Below are positions 20,406 to 32,519 of a DNA stretch of 64,000 bases, one piece after another. This DNA comes from Leptodactylus fallax. Lineage: Eukaryota; Chordata; Amphibia; Anura; Leptodactylidae. A model generated the notes under the pieces. That model did not search any database. It was not told the origin of the DNA and saw nothing but the letters and a program-made list of their open reading frames with translations. The number at the start of each line of letters is the position of its first letter. Position 1 is the first letter of the stretch. The stretch lies in the NCBI GenBank assembly GCA_947044405.1, contig CAMRHE010000021.1:5068501-5132500 (forward strand), in the 5' to 3' direction. The position numbers and the translations under genes were made by a program.

Positions 20406-20731
20406 CAAAAAAGACAGTATATCCTTTCGATAATTTCATACATATCCCTGAATTGTTTTATCCCTGGACATGCTATATGAATAAAGGACATCTTTAGTTA
20501 TAAATTGGCGGTGCTAATTCCTTGTGTCTTTACACTTTTATTGTATCTATTGTACAGGTTTAGCGCTCTGTTCATGAATATGACCATACTCAAGCTATGA
20601 GGTCGATGTGTTCTTTGAGCATTGCTAGCAGTCAAATGTCACATTTCTTTTATGCTCTTTTGACTAGCAGCTGTATGGACCTGTAGCCTTTAAAGCAGCA
20701 TAGTAACTTGACAGGTTAGAATCCTCTAAAC

Positions 20732-21866
20732 CCGTGATGGCGAACCTATGGCACGCGTGCCAGAGAAGGCACGCAGAGCCCTCTCAGTTGGCACGCGCGC
20801 CGTCACCATATCTCACTAACGGGGAATCCAGTACAGGATTCCCCGTTAGTGAGTGATCGCTTCTTTCAGCTGTATGTGCAACTGTACATACAGCTAAAAA
20901 CTGTCAGTGTAGGCCGCGGTCCGCAGGATCGCTGCTTACACAGTACATGCTGAATTGATAAAGGCTAAACGCTGTACTCTGGAAGGACCTTCTGACGTCA
21001 TAAGGTCACATGACAGGGTAGGCGTGTCTTTGCTTGTAAGAAGGTCCTTCCACATGAAGAGAAGTATCCCGAACAGTGGAGGAACATGGAGAGATGTGGG
21101 GCTCGGGGTGTAGTGTGGGGAGAGAGATGTGGAGGGGAGAGATGTAGGGTGTAGTGTGGGGGGTAGAAATGTGGGGGGAGGGGTGTAGTGTGGGGGGAGA
21201 GATGCAGAGTGTAGTGTGGGGTATAGAGATGTAGGGTGTAGTGTGGGGGTTAGAGATGTGGGATGCAGGGTGTAGTGTGGGGGGAGAGATGTAGGGTGCA
21301 GGGTGTAGTGTGGGGGGAGAGATGTAGGGTGCAGGGTGTAGTGTGGGGGGAGAGATGTGGTGTGTAGTGTGGGGGGTAGAGATGTGTGGGGTTGCAGGGT
21401 GTAGTGGGGGTAGAGATGCAGGGTGTAGTGGGGGGGTAGAGATGCAGGGTGTAGTGTGGGGTGCAGAGATGCAGGGTGTAGTGGGGGGTGCAGAGATGCA
21501 GGGTGTGGGGGGGGAGATGCAGAGTGTAGTGTGGGGTGCAGGGTGTAGTGTGGGGTGTAGTGTGGGATACAGGGTGTAGTGTGGGATATAGGGTGTAGTG
21601 TGGGGGGGGGAGATGCAGAGTGTAGTGTGGGGGAAGATGCAGAGTGTAGTGTGGGGTCCAGGGTGTAGTGTGGGGGGGAGAGATGTGGGATGTAGGCTGC
21701 TTGCAAGAGGGGGGAATGGGGGTGCTGGCTGCTTGTGAGCAAGAGGGGGGATGCTGGGGAGGCAGGTTAATTTAAGGTGAAATTGCCGTGTTGGCACTTT
21801 GCGATAATTTAGTGGGCTTTGGGTTGCAGTTTGGGCACTCGGTCTCTAAAAGGTTCGCCATCACTG
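20732..21866 (+). mobile_element. 1.1-kb non-autonomous hAT element with perfect TSD CTCTAAAC
   Basis: It begins CCGTGATGGCGAACCTATGG and ends AGGTTCGCCATCACTG, with exact 8-bp TSDs CTCTAAAC at 20724-20731 and 21867-21874. There is a short inverted repeat near the left end (ACGGGGAATCC / GGATTCCCCGTTAGTGAG). No transposase. Most of the interior is a G-rich tandem repeat. Confidence 0.85.
21090..21720 (+). repeat. G-rich degenerate tandem array inside the hAT element
   Basis: Variable units built on GGGTGTAGTGTGGGGGGAGA and GATGCAGGGTGTAG, about 630 bp, with strong G on the plus strand and C on the minus strand. Frequent G4-G7 runs could form G-quadruplexes. The long minus-strand frames of 263 and 268 residues (histidine, threonine, proline, serine repeats) come only from this repeat. 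Confidence 0.85.
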
Positions 21867-21874
21867 CTCTAAAC

Positions 21875-22834
21875 CATGTCAGTACCAAATGTCATCTTTA
21901 TGACGTGTGAGCAGTGAGGATACAGAATACAGATCTGTGCATGTGATGCATATGGTCTCCCATGATACTTCACCATGAGACCCCCTCAGTTACAGCTGTA
22001 ATTTAGCCTTAGAGACAAAGTATTGAGTACATCACCCCTCAGAAATGAGTCCTTACAGGGCAAATCCAGCTATGTCCTAGATTAGACACATTTTTAGCAG
22101 CATACCTGTTTTTTAAAGCTGCGAGAATATGAAAGTGTTAAAATATGTATATTGTACTAAACCGCCAGGGAAAAATAAACATATTACTATATTTGTATTC
22201 TGGCTATTATTGTGGTTTGCAGCCAACAAACGTGGATATGTCTCACTAATCTTACTCCTCTGGAAAATGTTGTTAGTATTGATTGTAAAACATCTTTACG
22301 TGATTTTCATGATTTCTCTGCTTCTCTGAATGCCCTTGTTCTGCTGTAAATGTGTGTATATGAGACAAATTCAAGTTATGTGCTCTAAAAAGAGGAAAAT
22401 TAGTGAAAGAGATTCACTCTGTCTCATAAAAGCCCAATGGCCTCTTAATACTGTACGTTAATTGTCCTTCATAAATTCTGTTTGTTTTTCCTTCCGCTCC
22501 CATTTAATGTCATCAGATTTTGTTGTCTTTACACTGAAAATGGACGCGGATAGGATTTCATTAATTGAAGCAGCCGGAAGTGTGTGTGGTCCCAGAAATG
22601 TCTGCTCAGGCCTCTGTTTAGTTAACTGACTATAGCACTTGTGCAGTGATACCTTCCCAGAGACCCTCAAAATGATCAAAACCTTTAAGTTTCCAAAGGT
22701 GTAGATTTGTAATGACATTGCTATGGTGGTGTTAGAGATTGTACGGGGTAGCTATATAGAATGCTGAAGACGCAGCTGGACCAGGGTCTCCCTGACACAA
22801 AAGAAAACACCAGTATCCAGTATTCCGCTGGGTG
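21875..22834. other. Unique AT-rich sequence
   Basis: No repeat or gene recognised. The block at about 22490-22700 (CATTAATTGAAGCAGCCGG and following) is a candidate conserved non-coding element by composition only. Confidence 0.25.
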
Positions 22835-23069
22835 TACAGTCCCTGCAAAGTGGATGGGATTGCAGAAAAATACCTGCAGCAGAATTGCTATGATTTTCAA
22901 AACTGATGCGGTTTTGGAAATCGCAGCATGTCAATTATACCTACGGAAATGCTGGTTGTTTCCCTATAGGTATAAATGAAACAAAGTCCACAGAGGAAAA
23001 CTCTGTGGACTTTCTGTGAAAATCGCTGCAGAAAAGACCGTGATGCAGCCCACTACGTGGGGCCTTAGA
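22835..23069. mobile_element. MITE, GGGGCCTTAG family, left end missing
   Basis: Contains GGAAATCGCAGCATGTCAAT, the hairpin AAAGTCCACAGAGG / CTCTGTGGACTTTC, and the right end CTACGTGGGGCCTTAG. About 235 bp. Confidence 0.6.
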
Positions 23070-23560
23070 GGGCTTTTTTATGGGACAATTTATAACAGCA
23101 AAAAAATTCAGAATAGGGTGGAACTGGAAAAAAATTTACCATTTTTTTTTTACAGATTTTGATTTTGCAGCATTCAAAAATTTCTTTGTGTCATGATATT
23201 GTGACACCTATATATTTTTTATATTTCTGTGTACAGAGCAGTGTAAGTGCTCTTTTTTGCAGCTCAGATGTAGTTTTTAGATGTACATGCAGAAGCGGGG
23301 AGCCAGCTGTTAATACAGCCAGAGCTCCTTCTATGAGCTCTGTGTACACAGCTATGGGAGCTGCCGATGCGGCTCTTCTTCCGATACTGTGGTTACATAA
23401 CCACTGGGACTGAGAACAGCATGAGGTACAGCATAGGAGGCTGCATTTCTCCTGTAAATGTATCAGCCCCAGTTACAGGAGAAATCAGCAAAAAAAATAA
23501 AAAAAATAGAATGAAAGTTAAAATGCCGCTTCCCTAGCGGTCTATTATGCTTTATAGGGG
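23070..23560. repeat. Fragment of the 42.5-45.4 kb repeat family
   Basis: CAGCAAAAAAATTCAGAATAGGG-like text, then TTTTTATATTTCTGTG and TTTTTTGCAGCTCAGATGTA, parallel the arrangement at 44.33-44.62 kb. The rest (23290-23500) has a hairpin, TCTCCTGTAAATG / CAGTTACAGGAGAAATC. Confidence 0.45.
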
Positions 23561-23693
23561 GTGGTGCAAAAAAAAATAATGTGGGAAAATAAAACCTGTG
23601 ACTGCCACGTCCTAGGTTCCAGATCCACCCCCAGCGACACAATAATAAGTGTCACCTGCATAAAAATGACCATAAGGGAGAGGAAAAACTGTT

Positions 23694-23960
23694 TAAGGCC
23701 AGGGCCCCGCATGGCATAAACAATGCATTGTTTTACAGTCACTGCAATCCCATCCACACATTGCAGAAAATACCTACAGCAGAAACACTGCAATTTCCAA
23801 AACCATTGTGATTTTGGAAATCGCATGTCAATTATACATATGGAAATGCTAGCGGTTTCCCTATAGCTATAATTGAAGCAGAAAGTCTGCAGAGGAAACC
23901 TGTGAAAAGCGCTGCGGAAAAACTGTGACACGTTGCTGCTGTGGTTTTTTCCGTAGATAG
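23694..23960. mobile_element. MITE, GGCCAGGGCCCC subfamily
   Basis: The left end AAGGCCAGGGCCCCGCAT is intact. The interior has GGAAATCGCATGTCAATTAT and CCCTATAGCTATAATTGAAG. The right end is degraded before a short TAGATAGATAGA run at 23955. Confidence 0.6.
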
Positions 23961-26019
23961 ATAGATATGCAATGGAGCACTTATACTTTGTTCCTGTGCA
24001 TGTTCTTGTACTGCCTGTACAAATTTCCTTTTCAGGCCATTCAGTGTGACCATTTTACAGATATCTTGAGACTCAACTGTGTAAAAGGAATACAGTAACC
24101 TTGTAACTGCAAGATAAATTGGCACACTAAAACTATAATTCTATAATCCACAGTCTTATTTAAATTCAGGTCTCTCTCCATATTAGTCTTTCCACTTCTC
24201 CTACAAGGCTATTCCATTTGTGTTCTAAAAAACTATTCCTCAAAAAGATATTGCTGGCTTGTCCATCTCTAAATTAGAACAATATGACTGAGCTGCAAGC
24301 GGCTGCATTATTCACTGTCACAGCTTTAGTTGGCTCAGGAACGTGGTCTTAGCTTGGCGTTTTGTGCTTGCAGATAACATCTCCTTTTTAATACAGAAAA
24401 ATAGTGGTGCACAGGTCTTTACCTATGGCTTTGTGGGATATTTGAAGACGGGTGCCTTGACTTGTCTGCCCAAGGCTGATTTTAATCAGATCATTATATG
24501 GATGGACTACACTCCCCTTAGGAACACAACTTATGCACAAGACCGTAGTGATTTTTACTGTCCACAAATACTAATCTGCAAAAAACATGTCCACATTGCA
24601 TCAGTATGTCATCCAAAATCATGGATTCATGAAAAGACTTGTATGATCCCCTACACTTGTCTGTGCCACAGATGCAGCCAAGAATAGTCCATGCTTCATA
24701 CCTTGCAGTCCTTGCATACGCCATAGACATACAGTCGCAAAAAAATTTGGTTATCTTTATAACCCCATAGAAATAAATGGGTCTGTACTTTAAATTGTGG
24801 ATCCAAACTGCAGTCGTGTAAATGAGGTCTTAATTGATTCAGAGGCTCAGGTCCAGAGAGAGGAGACTTTGTGGTGTATGCTGAGCATAATATGGCTGAA
24901 ATACCCTTGCCCTTAATTCACTGGAGGCCAAGGCTCAAAGAGAGGTGAGTCATCTTAGTGTAGGGTCCCATCTAAAAGAGGTTTCCGTGTCATGGCAGAT
25001 GGGCTTATACAGTTTGATCAAAATGTTACCAAAAATCTAATTTTCATGTGTGTTTATATATATATATATATAATTATAGTAAGATATTGCAGGAATGTTT
25101 TTGGTGCTAGCAGAGTGATGTTGCAAGGTGTTTTGTGTTCAGATGCCTTTGCTTGTACCTAAGTGCACTGACTAGTTACTTACTGTATATGAGACTTACT
25201 ATAACAGCCTCAAATCCTTCTGGTATATAAATATCAATAATGATTTCCCACATGAATGTGGATAAATGGTGTGTCAGACACTATTCTTGAAGAGAAGTAG
25301 AGGCTGGTGCTTCAAGCCAGCCATACACATTGAGTGTGTAGCTGCCAAACCCAAGGATTTGTACAGGACTGGCCAACCATCCAACGTGTATGGGGCCCTC
25401 CTGACTCTCCCTCAACATCTACTATTGAATTTCAAGTACCAACATCTGGTAGTGACTTCCCATTCCTTGTTCAGGACACATGCAGTGCTTGGCTGAACCT
25501 AGTGTGCATGTGTATGGTGGCACCAGGAGAAATAGCTGTCAATTATGTTATGTGTGAGGCCATCTTCATTCAATATTTAGGTGCAGAGCTGAAATTTCTT
25601 GCATATTTTCCTAGCGACTATAGCATAATAGGACTGATTAAAGCTCCAAATCCCGTCATACAAGTCACACAGATAAGATGTATATGATAAAAATCTGTCT
25701 ACCTGAAGTCACCTGTAGGTGAGGCTTAAGAATTTACACATATAAGTTCATTATTAACCTTTATAGGAGCTGTCTGTAGCTTGTACGCATTATGCCCCCT
25801 AGTGGTGGCTGCAGGCATACAGAATTTTATGATTTATTTCTCTATGTGGTTGATATAAGGAGATTTGGGGCTCTGCAATATTATACCCTATAAAGATATA
25901 TCATGGCAATATGGCATCTGTAAAATATTATAGTACTGTTGATGCTTCTATACCTCTTTAAGACACTACCCAGTTCAGTTCCACAAAAAGATTTGCTAAA
26001 AAGTTAGTAGATTAGTTCA
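23961..26019. other. No gene; unique sequence with minor repeat pieces
   Basis: A (TA)n tract lies at 25050-25072. A piece at about 25315-25400 (CAGCCATACACATTGAG ... AACGTGTATGGGGCCC) is an inverted MITE-like fragment. Several short ORFs (up to 117 aa) have no recognisable homology. Confidence 0.35.
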
Positions 26020-26027
26020 GTGTCGCA

Positions 26028-27293
26028 CTGGGATGTCTAGGGCCCACCAGTGGAATTGCTTCTAGGGGCCCACTATCAGGAACCCTGCAGATCAGCAGTA
26101 CCGAGACAGGGCGGCTAAAGGTAATAACATGTCGGGAGCCATGCTGCTCACCTGCCATAACATGTACACCACTGCACTACCTAAACCTACTGCCACGCCC
26201 TGTATGGCAAGTGAAAAGCGTGGCTCCTAGAATTGTTACCATTACCTGTAGATCATCATTACATCGCAGATGTAATATTGCTGGCCTATCCTAAGCACAG
26301 GCCATCAATATTAGAAAGATGGATAAATACTTTGAAGAGGATGTCCAGGAATTGGCGCAACCCAAGTCCCGGGCGGGAGGTGTAAAATAAAAAATAAATA
26401 AAAAAGCATACTCACCTGTCCTCGGCACTCCATTGTCCGCTACCAGTGTCCATTCAGTCTCATCCTGGGAGTCCTGCACCTCATGGGACCGCTAAGACCA
26501 ATTAGGTACAGGATTTCCAGAAATGAGGCGCCTCTATGAGACCGAACAGGCAAGGGACAACGAGGTGCTGGGGACAGGTGAGTATACTTTTTTTGAATTT
26601 TTTTTATTTTTACACCTCCCTGGCGGCTGCCACAGTGGTTACTCCAGTTAATAGACAACCTCTTTGTCTGGGCCAAATTTTTTTATGGCCACTTCACTGG
26701 TCCCCCCATACAGTGGCCTCTTCACTGGTCCCCCATACTGTATGGGGAACAGTGATGGGGCCATTATATTGTGTGGGAGAAGTAATGAGGGCTAACATCA
26801 TGTGTGATGCATATTAAAGGGATTGTTCAGCATTAATCTATTTTATGGCCTATGGATAGGCCATAAATACCTGATCGGTAGGGGTCTGACACATGGCACC
26901 ATCAGCTGTACAGCGTCATTTCCGGCACCCGTTCTGTACACAACACAGGGCCAGAAGCAGAAAGCTCCATCCGCTGTATAGCTGCCCGGTGCCGTCACTG
27001 CAGCTCAGCTCCTACTGACTTCAATAAGTGCTGAGATGAAGTGAAGGTGCCCGGCTAATATACAGTGGACAGAGCTTTCTGCTTCTGGCCCCATATTGTG
27101 TACAGGACAGGTGCCAGAAGTGGCTCCGTACAGCTGATCAGTCCGGGGTAGGCCCCCAACAGATCAGGTATCTATGGCCTATCCCCTCCGGTCGCGGTCG
27201 CACCATCTGCGACCACGATCCTTACGCCACTGTCCATTGGTCAGGGTCCGATCGGGATAATCATCAGTTCCCCGGTAGGCCAGTCTGACCCTG
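26028..27293 (-). mobile_element. 1.27-kb hAT relative of the 13.4-kb element, inverted, deleted
   Basis: On the plus strand it starts CAGTGTCGCACTGGGATGTC, like the complement of the right end of the 13.4-kb element, and ends CCGGTAGGCCAGTCTGACCCTG, like the complement of its left end. The flanking 8-mers GATTAGTT and GGTTACTT agree at 6 of 8, an aged TSD. It keeps the nested MITEs (26.33-26.66 and 26.81-27.18 kb) but lacks the 31-bp array and most of the CpG-rich part. Confidence 0.75.
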
Positions 27294-27335
27294 GGTTACT
27301 TTGATTGATTAAGACCAATGCTATCTTATCTTTTA

Positions 27336-27652
27336 GGCTAAGGCAATGTGTTTCTGCTGCATTTTTTTCCATAGCGTTTTTCATTTTTGGAGAGTTTTCC
27401 TCTGCCGATTTTCTGCCCCTATGATACCTATATGGAAAATACCAGCGTTTCCACAGGTATAATTGACATGCTGTGATTTTCAAAAATGCGGGCGTTTCTG
27501 AAAATGTAGCTTTTCCGCTGCAGATTTTTCTCTTCAATGTGTGGATGGGATTAACCAGGATCTCATCCACTTTGCAGGTACTGTAAAATGCTGCATTTTT
27601 GCAACGTGGGACTTCAGCCTAAGGCCAGGGCCCCAAGTGGAGTAAATGCGCT
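27336..27652. mobile_element. MITE plus truncated second copy of the same family
   Basis: The first copy, about 27336-27620, runs TTAGGCTAAGGC to TTCAGCCTAAGG and contains AGGTATAATTGACATGCTG. A second copy starts AAGGCCAGGGCCCCAAGTGG at about 27620 and is cut after 32 bp by the Tc1 fragment at about 27652. Confidence 0.6.
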
Positions 27653-27656
27653 GCAT

Positions 27657-28097
27657 GTGAAGCATGGGGGTGGCAACATCATGCTTTGGGGCTGTTTCTC
27701 TGCAAAGGGACCAGGACGACTGATCCGTGTACATGAAAGAATGTATGGGGCCATGTATCGTGAGATTTTGAGTGCAAACCTCGTTCCATCAGCAAGGGCA
27801 TTGAAGATGAAACAATGTGGCTGGATCTTTCAGCATGACAATGATCCCAAGCACACCACCAGGGCAATGAAGGAGTGGCCTAGCCAGTCTCCAGATCTCA
27901 ACCCCATAGAAAACCTTTGGAGGGAGTTGAAAGTCCGTGTTGCCCAGCGACAGCCCCAAAACATCACAGCTCTAGAGGAGATCTGCATGGAGGAATGGGC
28001 CAACATACCAGCAACAGTGTGTGCCAACCTTGTGAAGACTTACAGAAAATGTTTGATCTCTGTCATTGCCTACAAAGGATATATAACAAAGTATTGA
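27657..28097 (+). pseudogene. Tc1-like transposase, C-terminal fragment
   Basis: The frame reads [16 protein letters not shown], then the second catalytic aspartate in [10 protein letters not shown] and the glutamate in [11 protein letters not shown], ending GYITKY and stop. The N-terminal helix-turn-helix domains and first aspartate are absent. Spacing between the DNDPKH aspartate and the PIENLW glutamate is 23 residues rather than the usual 34, so an in-frame deletion of 11 codons lies between KEW and PSQ. It cannot be an active transposase. Confidence 0.85.
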
Positions 28098-28316
28098 GAT
28101 GAACTTTTGTTATTGACCAAATACTTATTTTCCACCATAATTTGCAAATACATTCTTTAAAAATCAGACAATGTGATTTTCTGGATTTGTTTTCTCATTT
28201 TGTCTCTCATAGTTGAGGTCTACCTATGATGTCAATTACAGGCCTCTCTCATCTTTTTAAGTGGGAGAACTTGCACAATTGGTGGCTGACTAAATTCTTT
28301 TTTTTCCCCACTGTAG
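28098..28316 (+). mobile_element. 3' UTR and right terminus of the Tc1-like fragment
   Basis: It continues from the transposase stop through TTGACCAAATACTTATTTTC and CACAATTGGTGGCTGACTAA to CCCCACTGTA, a familiar Tc1-family right end. The left terminus is missing. Confidence 0.7.
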
Positions 28317-28397
28317 GTTTTGATTCTTAATCCAAATTCTTAGTGCTATCTCATAGGGTGTTTATCCGTGTTACATTATATAATGACTATAACATTT

Positions 28398-28821
28398 TTA
28401 AAGAGGTTGTCTTTCAATTTGGAAATATATTTAAAATGTGGTGCTGTGCCTAGATATTGGTGTTACTTACCTTTTATGACACCCATACCCTTTTATGATG
28501 TGTTCTGTGCTGGTGAAAAGAAGTTGCTTTGACTGTGCTGATTTTTATTGATATTCACAATAGCCTGAATCACTCCACTGAATGTGTACAAGAGCATCCA
28601 GTCAGTGGGACCGAGCTACAGAGCATGTGTGACCACTAGCACTGGACACATTACTTGGATATTCTAGGAAGAAATCCAGATAACACTATGGGATATCATT
28701 TGTATGTAACAGCAATATTTAGACAAAGTGGTATTTTTTAATGATTCCAACTGAAAAAAAAAAAAGTTATGTCTTATCTAACACAATAAATTAATATTAA
28801 TTTATGGGACTACCCCTTTAA
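28398..28821. mobile_element. TTAA-flanked MITE, GGACTACCCCTTTAA end
   Basis: Left TTAAAGAGGTTGTCTTTC and right TGGGACTACCCCTTTAA, with TTAA at both borders; about 424 bp. The interior has no ORF. Confidence 0.55.
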
Positions 28822-31800
28822 ATATATTCTATTATACAGTAATACAATAATATAAATGGTTACTTCTCTTTTCTCCAATATCGTTCCATTGTAAATTAAA
28901 GGAACTCTGCTCTCATAATTTGCCCTTATAACCTCACGATCACTTGCTACAAGTCACTTTCTTCCAGTTCACTTATTCTGGTGAACTCTCCAATCCATTG
29001 CTTTGATCTATGATATTTCTATTCCTAAATATGAAACTTGGGCTTATATTGTACACCATTCCTTAGCTTTTCTCCATATTTGGATCCGGCTATTTCAACT
29101 AGATTCCCTATCGTTAACTACTGTTAATCCTATTACACATCTATCCAACGCGACCTACTGGCACAACCACCCAGCAGGGGGCAAGGGAAGAATACTTTTA
29201 AGGAACCCAAAGGATTTTACCAACACTTACTAGTAACATCACTAACAGTTAATCCTTCCAGCTTATTAGAATTTTTTTAGAACATTTTTCTACGATCCAG
29301 GAAAACTTGTCTTAAAGGGTCACATGAATGCAGGAGTATATTAAAATGCAATCTTAGTAATATACTTTTCTCACGGGGTTAAAAATATCCCATTGTCTAC
29401 ATGTAAAATATAGATTTCTTATAAATTAAGGCAAAAATACAGTAGATTCCATTATTCAAAAGGCAATCGACTTGGAAGTATATTGTCTATTTTTTCTGGG
29501 TGGTACAAGCCCTTAAGACATGTGTGCGTATACCAGTGTGTGTTACATGTCAATTATTGTTGTGTTGTGCACTTATTGTTTCAGTATTAAAATATCACTC
29601 TCGGCCCAGAATCTTATGTGTTCACAAGGATTTTAATTGTTGTTTTCTCACACAGCATTCCCCGAATGATACTTGATGGTGTGAAAAAGCAAAGAGAGTG
29701 GCAAGAGATGTTTTTATTCCTTGTGTCTATTGTATCGACCTGCAAATTATAGTACAACTACAACGTGGTTCTATTTAAGCTAACCCTCCCTGCCTGAGTC
29801 AGCCTGTGCAGACAGAGAGATGTCATTCTGACCAGAGACTTCATACTGCGACCCACTCCTAAATTGGATCATGCTCTTCCCATACCGCAGTGATAGATGT
29901 GCGCCTTTGATGACACGTGAAGGCAGTTGGCTATTTATTTTTTTGCTGCAGTGGGGGTGGGAATGAGAACAAAGAGAAGTCTGGCTGGTTATTGTTTAGT
30001 AAATTTCTGAGCCTATTTGATGGCGGCTATACAAATTTAGTTTTCCATTTTCCATTTAGCTTAGTAAAGCAATGTATTGTCAGTTGTGGAGGTAGCTTAT
30101 CTTTTTAATTTTTATTATTCTCTTTTTATGCTGTAGTACTATTTATGTGCATCTATAGATTTATAGATACATATATAGATTTTTTTCACAAATTATGTAG
30201 CTTTATTTTTTGTATATTTTTTCATTTCAAGATTTTTTTTTCATAAAAAATAACCTTCATCTATGTAAATAATGAATAATTATTACATGTAAGATAAAAC
30301 ACCTACATTGCCATTGAAGTATACAAGACAATTGACTAAGCAAGTATGACATCTAAACGTAAGCAGCTTATGTCTTGCATCAAAAGAATAAATCATATAC
30401 AATTTTGCATCATTTAATTTGCATAAAATATACAGCAACTCAGATAAATACATTATGGCATGTCAGATAGTTTGAAAGTTGCATGGGGAGAGCCATTCAT
30501 GTATGGAATGATGGTACAAAATGCTGGTATGAAAATTTTATGTCACTGGTATGAAAAAATGACACTGGTGAAGTAAAAAAAGGAGGAAGAAATATTCAAA
30601 AATGTTTTTGAGTTATTTTTATATATATAGCATTATTGTTTGAAGGCACCAGAACAAAGACACCTCCACACACACAGGTCTTAGAGCAATGAAACGTGGG
30701 TCCATCGAGATCAAAATAAAACATGTTGGACAGACTCTTTGATTTTACTTACAATTTTTATTCATATAATTGCTTTATCTCAGTTTTCCACAACCAGTGG
30801 CTGATCAGACACATATGGCTCCCAAGCTGGTGGCAGCGAGCATAAGGAGCAATAGGGTTGTCATAGCATTGCTAACACTTGCCACTAGGGTCAAATTCAT
30901 ATATTTGCCAGTTAAGACTTGGCCATATTATTGAAAGACTTTTCCCTTTAAATATACAAGCATAGAAAGGTTGTGGACCTCTGCTTTAGATGTTCACTGT
31001 TAAGAGAAAATTGCAAAGAGTAGCGCAATAATTGAAACATCAGTTTTTTAGTTTTTCAATAAATATCAGCACCTTTTGTATTTGCTGGGGTTACCACATT
31101 CAGATTTTCTTATTTATCAACCTATTTACAGATAAGCTGTGCTGTGGCCCACAGACAAGTTTACTTTACTTACCCCTTTTTATTGCCTTTCTTCTTTGAC
31201 TCAGTGACTTCATTATTCATTGATTTGTACTATGAATCTCGTAGTACAAACGTCAGATCTCCAACTTAGAACTTGGTTACATAACTAGGATGATTTTAGA
31301 CATCAAACTTTCATTTCAGAAGATGAAAAAATCCATAAATGACATGAGCATATAGTAATAATAGTATAGCACATGATGTAATTCAATATGCTGCCGATTA
31401 TATGTTTATCTTTCTAGCACAGTTATAAACAACTTTATATAAATTTGTATTCCACATTATCTAGATAACCTTACTATGATTGTTAATAGATGATTAGTAA
31501 AAATCCCTGAAACTAGGTGTCAAGTATTATGCTAGCTAAAGCAATCGGGAGCAGAGGATAAAGAAGTTAGAAGAGCTGTGCTGTATATCACAAAAGTGAA
31601 GACTTTTCTTACATTAAAAGGAAGTTCCTTGTTTGTGTACAACCAGTGAGTTCTTGGCAACCCACAATGGGTCAAAGGACAAACAGGTGTCTCATCGGAA
31701 TTCAGGCTCTTTTCCTTATATCTTGTGTGCTTTATGGTTTCTTCACCTACACACATTGTCTAAACCCTGGAGATGTATTCCCTCTGTACCAATTATCCAC

Positions 31801-32519
31801 ATTTTTAAAGAAATTACCTTAAATTATTTCTGACAAATGTAGTTGTCTGCCAATATGTCACTACAACATCAATACTTTCTTTTTATCCGAGGTGGGGGCT
31901 AACCCTTTGGGAATCTTGTCTGTCACTAGTGAAACCAGACAGGAATCACAAGTTTATAACATGAAGAAATATGTTTCTGCTTGTCAGTCTGCCATGTTTT
32001 TACGTTTTATTATTTATTTCTAGGCAGTAAGTGAACCACTTAGAGTGATGTAAAGAGGAAGCACAAATATCTACTAGCATTGGAAACCACTCAGAGTTGG
32101 ACATAAACGGTAAGGATTTGTTGGCTTTATTTTATTATTATTACTACTATTATTATTATTATTTGTATTCAACGTACCTCAGAACTGAAAACAGTAGGAG
32201 AGATTAACTATGAACTAAAAGTGCCCTTTTCTAGCATAGTTTGTCCATGCATGCCTTAGATCACAATCATGTTTTAGACACTTTTTCCCCTCACCTGATA
32301 ATAGAGTTGACCTTAGTGAACCAAAATTTTGGTGAAAACATTTAGCGAGAAGTAAGTCGGTTAATAGATGGTATAAAGTTAGACAGAAATATCTGAAGAT
32401 TCACCAAACCTTTCATACATCATGAGATATTAATACATTTGAGGCATCTTTAGCCTGCCGAGTGTAAGTTTACACTGTTAGATGCTACTAGCAAATTTCC
32501 CCCAGCATTCTTATTCAAG
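28822..32519. other. Gene-free AT-rich region
   Basis: No gene or sizeable repeat is supported over 3.7 kb. Bases about 29620-30110 have balanced composition and could be conserved non-coding sequence. An (ATT)n-type run is at 32140-32165. Short ORFs here have no recognised domains. Confidence 0.3.

Noticed and set aside
20936..21797. Two overlapping minus-strand ORFs of 268 and 263 residues rich in His, Thr, Pro and Ser
   Set aside because: They follow the G-rich tandem repeat of a hAT element in two frames at once. No non-repeat coding sequence is present.
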